This document shows positions 62,501 to 64,000 of a stretch of DNA of 64,000 nt, one piece after another. Position 1 is the first letter of the stretch; every line of letters starts with the position of its first letter. The stretch spans positions 17,615,009-17,679,008 of the forward strand of contig CM037838.1 in the NCBI GenBank assembly GCA_021234535.1. Direction: 5' to 3'. A model generated the notes under the pieces. It searched no databases. It was not told the origin of the DNA and worked only from the letters and a program-made list of their open reading frames with translations. The position numbers and the translations under genes are program-made. This DNA is from Stichopus chloronotus (taxonomy: Eukaryota; Echinodermata; Holothuroidea; Aspidochirotida; Stichopodidae).

Positions 62501-64000
62501 CAGGACTTGAATGGCTTTAAGAAAAGTGAAGTTTTTAAAGGTCGTTTGGTATATGTCAAAGCATATCACAAGTGACTGCATGTCAGTCATATTATGCAAT
62601 TGTTTACTGTATTTCCTAATTAAGTTAATGCATGTGAATACAATACTCTCATATTTATTCAGTTCTTCTCCCATTCTTGCAGGACTGTGTGCTGTATAGG
62701 ATTCTTTATTTACCGCAGCAACTGCCTGTCTTCAACGCTGTCGAGTTGCAAAGCGCGAAAGTTTCCCTTGGAGGAGGTGACTTCAAAACGTTCAACGAAG
62801 GGACGTTGCAATACCTTGATGAACACTTCGAACAAGATGGCGTTTACCGAGTCCCACCGTTTTGGTTTCACACCGATAAAATAGGTACAAAGCGCAAAGC
62901 AAAAAACGACCTGACATTATATTCCGAAGAAGAACTCTGGACCCTAAAAGAAAGAGGTATATTAAACGAGAGACAAATCACAAGCATATTAACAGAGAGA
63001 AACGCGGATCTAGCCGTCGAGAATGTTGTACAGATCCTCTGCAAATGGGCTGAGAATTCAAGTGAAAACATGTTCATTTTTACAAATTACAAATACCAGG
63101 ATTACTTAAGAAACGTCAAGCCGATGGCATACGTCACGGACATCAAGGGTGACCACGACATAATGGCTATCTCACAGAGGTACGGGGTCTTATTTTTTCA
63201 GGTTAAAAGTTGCGAAATGAGCGAGAATAATCTCAACATAAAACACAAAGCTCAAGACTCCCTCTTTCAGACGATGAAGGACAAGTTCGTATTTCTGCAA
63301 TCTAACAGAGATCTGTCTTACGTCTCCACGGCGTTGCCAATATACGGCTTTGTAGCGTTGCCAAATCTGAAAGACAACGATTTAAATAAATACCACTTTT
63401 GTGTCCGCCATGCTGATCTTATCTTGACAGGATCGCCTCTGAGAAATATTAACAAATTTTCAATTTGGCTGCAGAATGCGTTGTCCAGTTCCTCTTGCCA
63501 AAGAATGACAAACTGCAAAGCATTTACCCGCCGGCAGTTCAGGGAGCTCTGCGGTAGATATGTTGGGCTTGCATCGTCTGTTAGTGTTCCAACTGCATCT
63601 CAAGCTATCCAGAAATCTGGCAAAAAGTTAAGCCTAAGTTTTTTGACTCCCACTCAGTTACGCGTTCGTAACTCCCAAAGTAAATTCATGATAATATCAG
63701 GTGACACAGGGACAGGAAAAAGTCTGATTCTCGCATCAAAAGCTCGCCAACTGCTCGAAAATAACAAAAACGAATCCACGAAATGTAGAGTGAACATTGT
63801 AACTTGCACAGATATTAACGACTCGTTATTTTGCACCCTGAAAATGTCGTACAGGTCAAGCCAACAGCTGGAAAAGTTCTTGAGTAATAACAAAGAGGTT
63901 CAGGTCTCTCAGTTCCGTGCTCTCCATCAAGAGGAGCTTGGAACTGAGTTTAAGGTCACTCCTGAGCTGTTGGTCAAAACAATCCGTAAATTAACCTCGA
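53264..64000 (+). CDS. NERD-like nuclease / P-loop NTPase protein, 3' end beyond window
   Basis: Six exons join in phase: 53264-53512, 54067-54201, 56829-56874, 58090-58145, 61630-61683 and 62683 onward, giving at least 619 residues. Residues ~35-77 are a predicted coiled coil (LKQDVFAMIEERFATLESAL). Residues 84-128 are basic and methionine-rich; 129-162 acidic then helical. The large exon has a NERD-like core: DHD at 337-339 in a hydrophobic strand, then GVLFFQVKS with QVK at 353-355. NERD nuclease-related domains use D and (E/Q)xK of the PD-(D/E)XK fold. A Walker A, GDTGTGKS, is at 520-527 after TPTQLRVRN. Bacterial NERD proteins are often fused to SF1-like helicases. Function here is not known; a nucleic-acid-directed role is inferred. 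Helicase motifs beyond Walker A lie outside the window. Confidence 0.75.
54067..54201 (+). other. NERD-NTPase gene exon 2
   Basis: Acceptor AAATGCAG, donor GTGAGA, 45 codons, phase 0. Begins PCHDPCDS, then basic VKRRRDHYFQRF, and ends in four methionines encoded by an ATG run at the splice site. Confidence 0.65.
55100..55540. mobile_element. MITE with ATTATCTCGAGATAAT core
   Basis: Ends TACGGAGTCCGAAAAATGAA (55100) and the inverted, diverged counterpart ending AGGCTCCGTA (55540) share ACGGAG-CC-G and GACATG-GAA blocks. The interior (55150-55495) is a run of palindromic units around ATCTCGAGAT. No coding capacity. It lies in intron 2 of the NERD-NTPase gene. Confidence 0.7.
56228..56818. mobile_element. 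TTAA-flanked MITE abutting an exon
   Basis: Inverted ends AGGAATAC and GTTCTCCT sit between TTAA at 56224-56227 and 56819-56822. The 591-base body is non-coding and related to the repeat at 38398-38870. Its right TTAA ends six bases before exon 3 of the NERD-NTPase gene. Confidence 0.65.
56829..56874 (+). other. NERD-NTPase gene exon 3, micro-exon beside MITE
   Basis: Acceptor TTTAATTACAG, donor GTACGG, 46 bases: NCGQAESEDDAAEVM plus one base. The split codon G+AC (Asp) with exon 4 restores the frame. The MITE end and its TTAA lie 6 bases upstream. Confidence 0.55.
57766..57838. repeat. GA-rich purine tract
   Basis: Long run of GA, GGA and GAGA units on the + strand inside intron 3 of the NERD-NTPase gene. 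Confidence 0.8.
58090..58145 (+). other. NERD-NTPase gene exon 4
   Basis: Acceptor TCTCTTCAG, donor GTAACG, 56 bases, DNMIDKLKEEAHYYLELVQ, a helical stretch ending in phase 0. Confidence 0.6.
61630..61683 (+). other. NERD-NTPase gene exon 5
   Basis: Long polypyrimidine tract and TTCAG, donor GTACGT, 54 bases, REDGRLKTEYSEYQLFNE, phase 0 at both ends. The 3.5 kb intron before it contains no other convincing exon. Confidence 0.55.
62683..64000 (+). other. NERD-NTPase gene exon 6, very large, continues past window
   Basis: Acceptor CCATTCTTGCAG, then 439 open codons to the window edge. NERD-like core at about 63138-63212, Walker A at 63700-63723. Opens with DCVLYRILYLPQQL. Unlike the tiny 5' exons, this one is uninterrupted for at least 1.3 kb. 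Confidence 0.85.

Noticed and set aside
1..64000. CRISPR arrays, operons or phage-like modules
   Set aside because: Intron-containing genes and animal-type repeats show a eukaryotic nuclear genome. The palindromic arrays at 47.8 and 55.1 kb lack regular unique spacers.

Overview
This is a window of animal nuclear DNA. Its genes have GT-AG introns and small exons, much of it is intronic or intergenic, there are long homopolymer and microsatellite runs, and it carries Penelope-type and TTAA-flanked mobile elements. Repeat style and gene content suggest a marine invertebrate, perhaps a deuterostome such as an echinoderm, but the sequence alone does not fix the species. Most open frames here are chance frames. 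Real coding sequence was recognised from splice sites, phase agreement between exons and protein character.

Layout. 1-1455 is a decayed Penelope-like element: three terminal-repeat copies (two direct, one inverted), each with a hammerhead-ribozyme-like core, around a frameshifted GIY-YIG endonuclease tail. 1456-15500 is intergenic, with a tRNA-Thr-like pseudogene, an AAGTC/GACTC-rich repeat, a tandem array of about 185 bp units, and a tRNA-Lys(UUU) gene split by a 36-base insertion. 15700-28160 holds a seven-coding-exon + strand gene for a secretory-pathway CREC (reticulocalbin/calumenin) protein with six EF-hands. Its introns contain a tandem array carrying nuclear-receptor-type half-sites and a TTAA MITE. 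33900-39520 holds the 3' part of a - strand gene for a FAM124-like protein; its frame is broken twice by one extra base.

45000-53200 is intergenic, with foldback elements and a few isolated exon-like pieces. 53264 to the right edge is a + strand gene: five small exons (coiled coil, then basic and acidic stretches) spliced to one very large exon with a NERD-like nuclease core followed by a P-loop NTPase/helicase start. It runs off the window.

The three genes show no functional link. The most unusual items are the NERD-NTPase gene and the splice acceptor of its third exon, which lies beside a MITE end; the hammerhead-bearing Penelope copies; the interrupted tRNA-Lys; the AGGTCA array; and a domain of roughly 16-44 kb unusually rich in TACAGTA/TACTGTA, matching the CREC and FAM124 gene territories.
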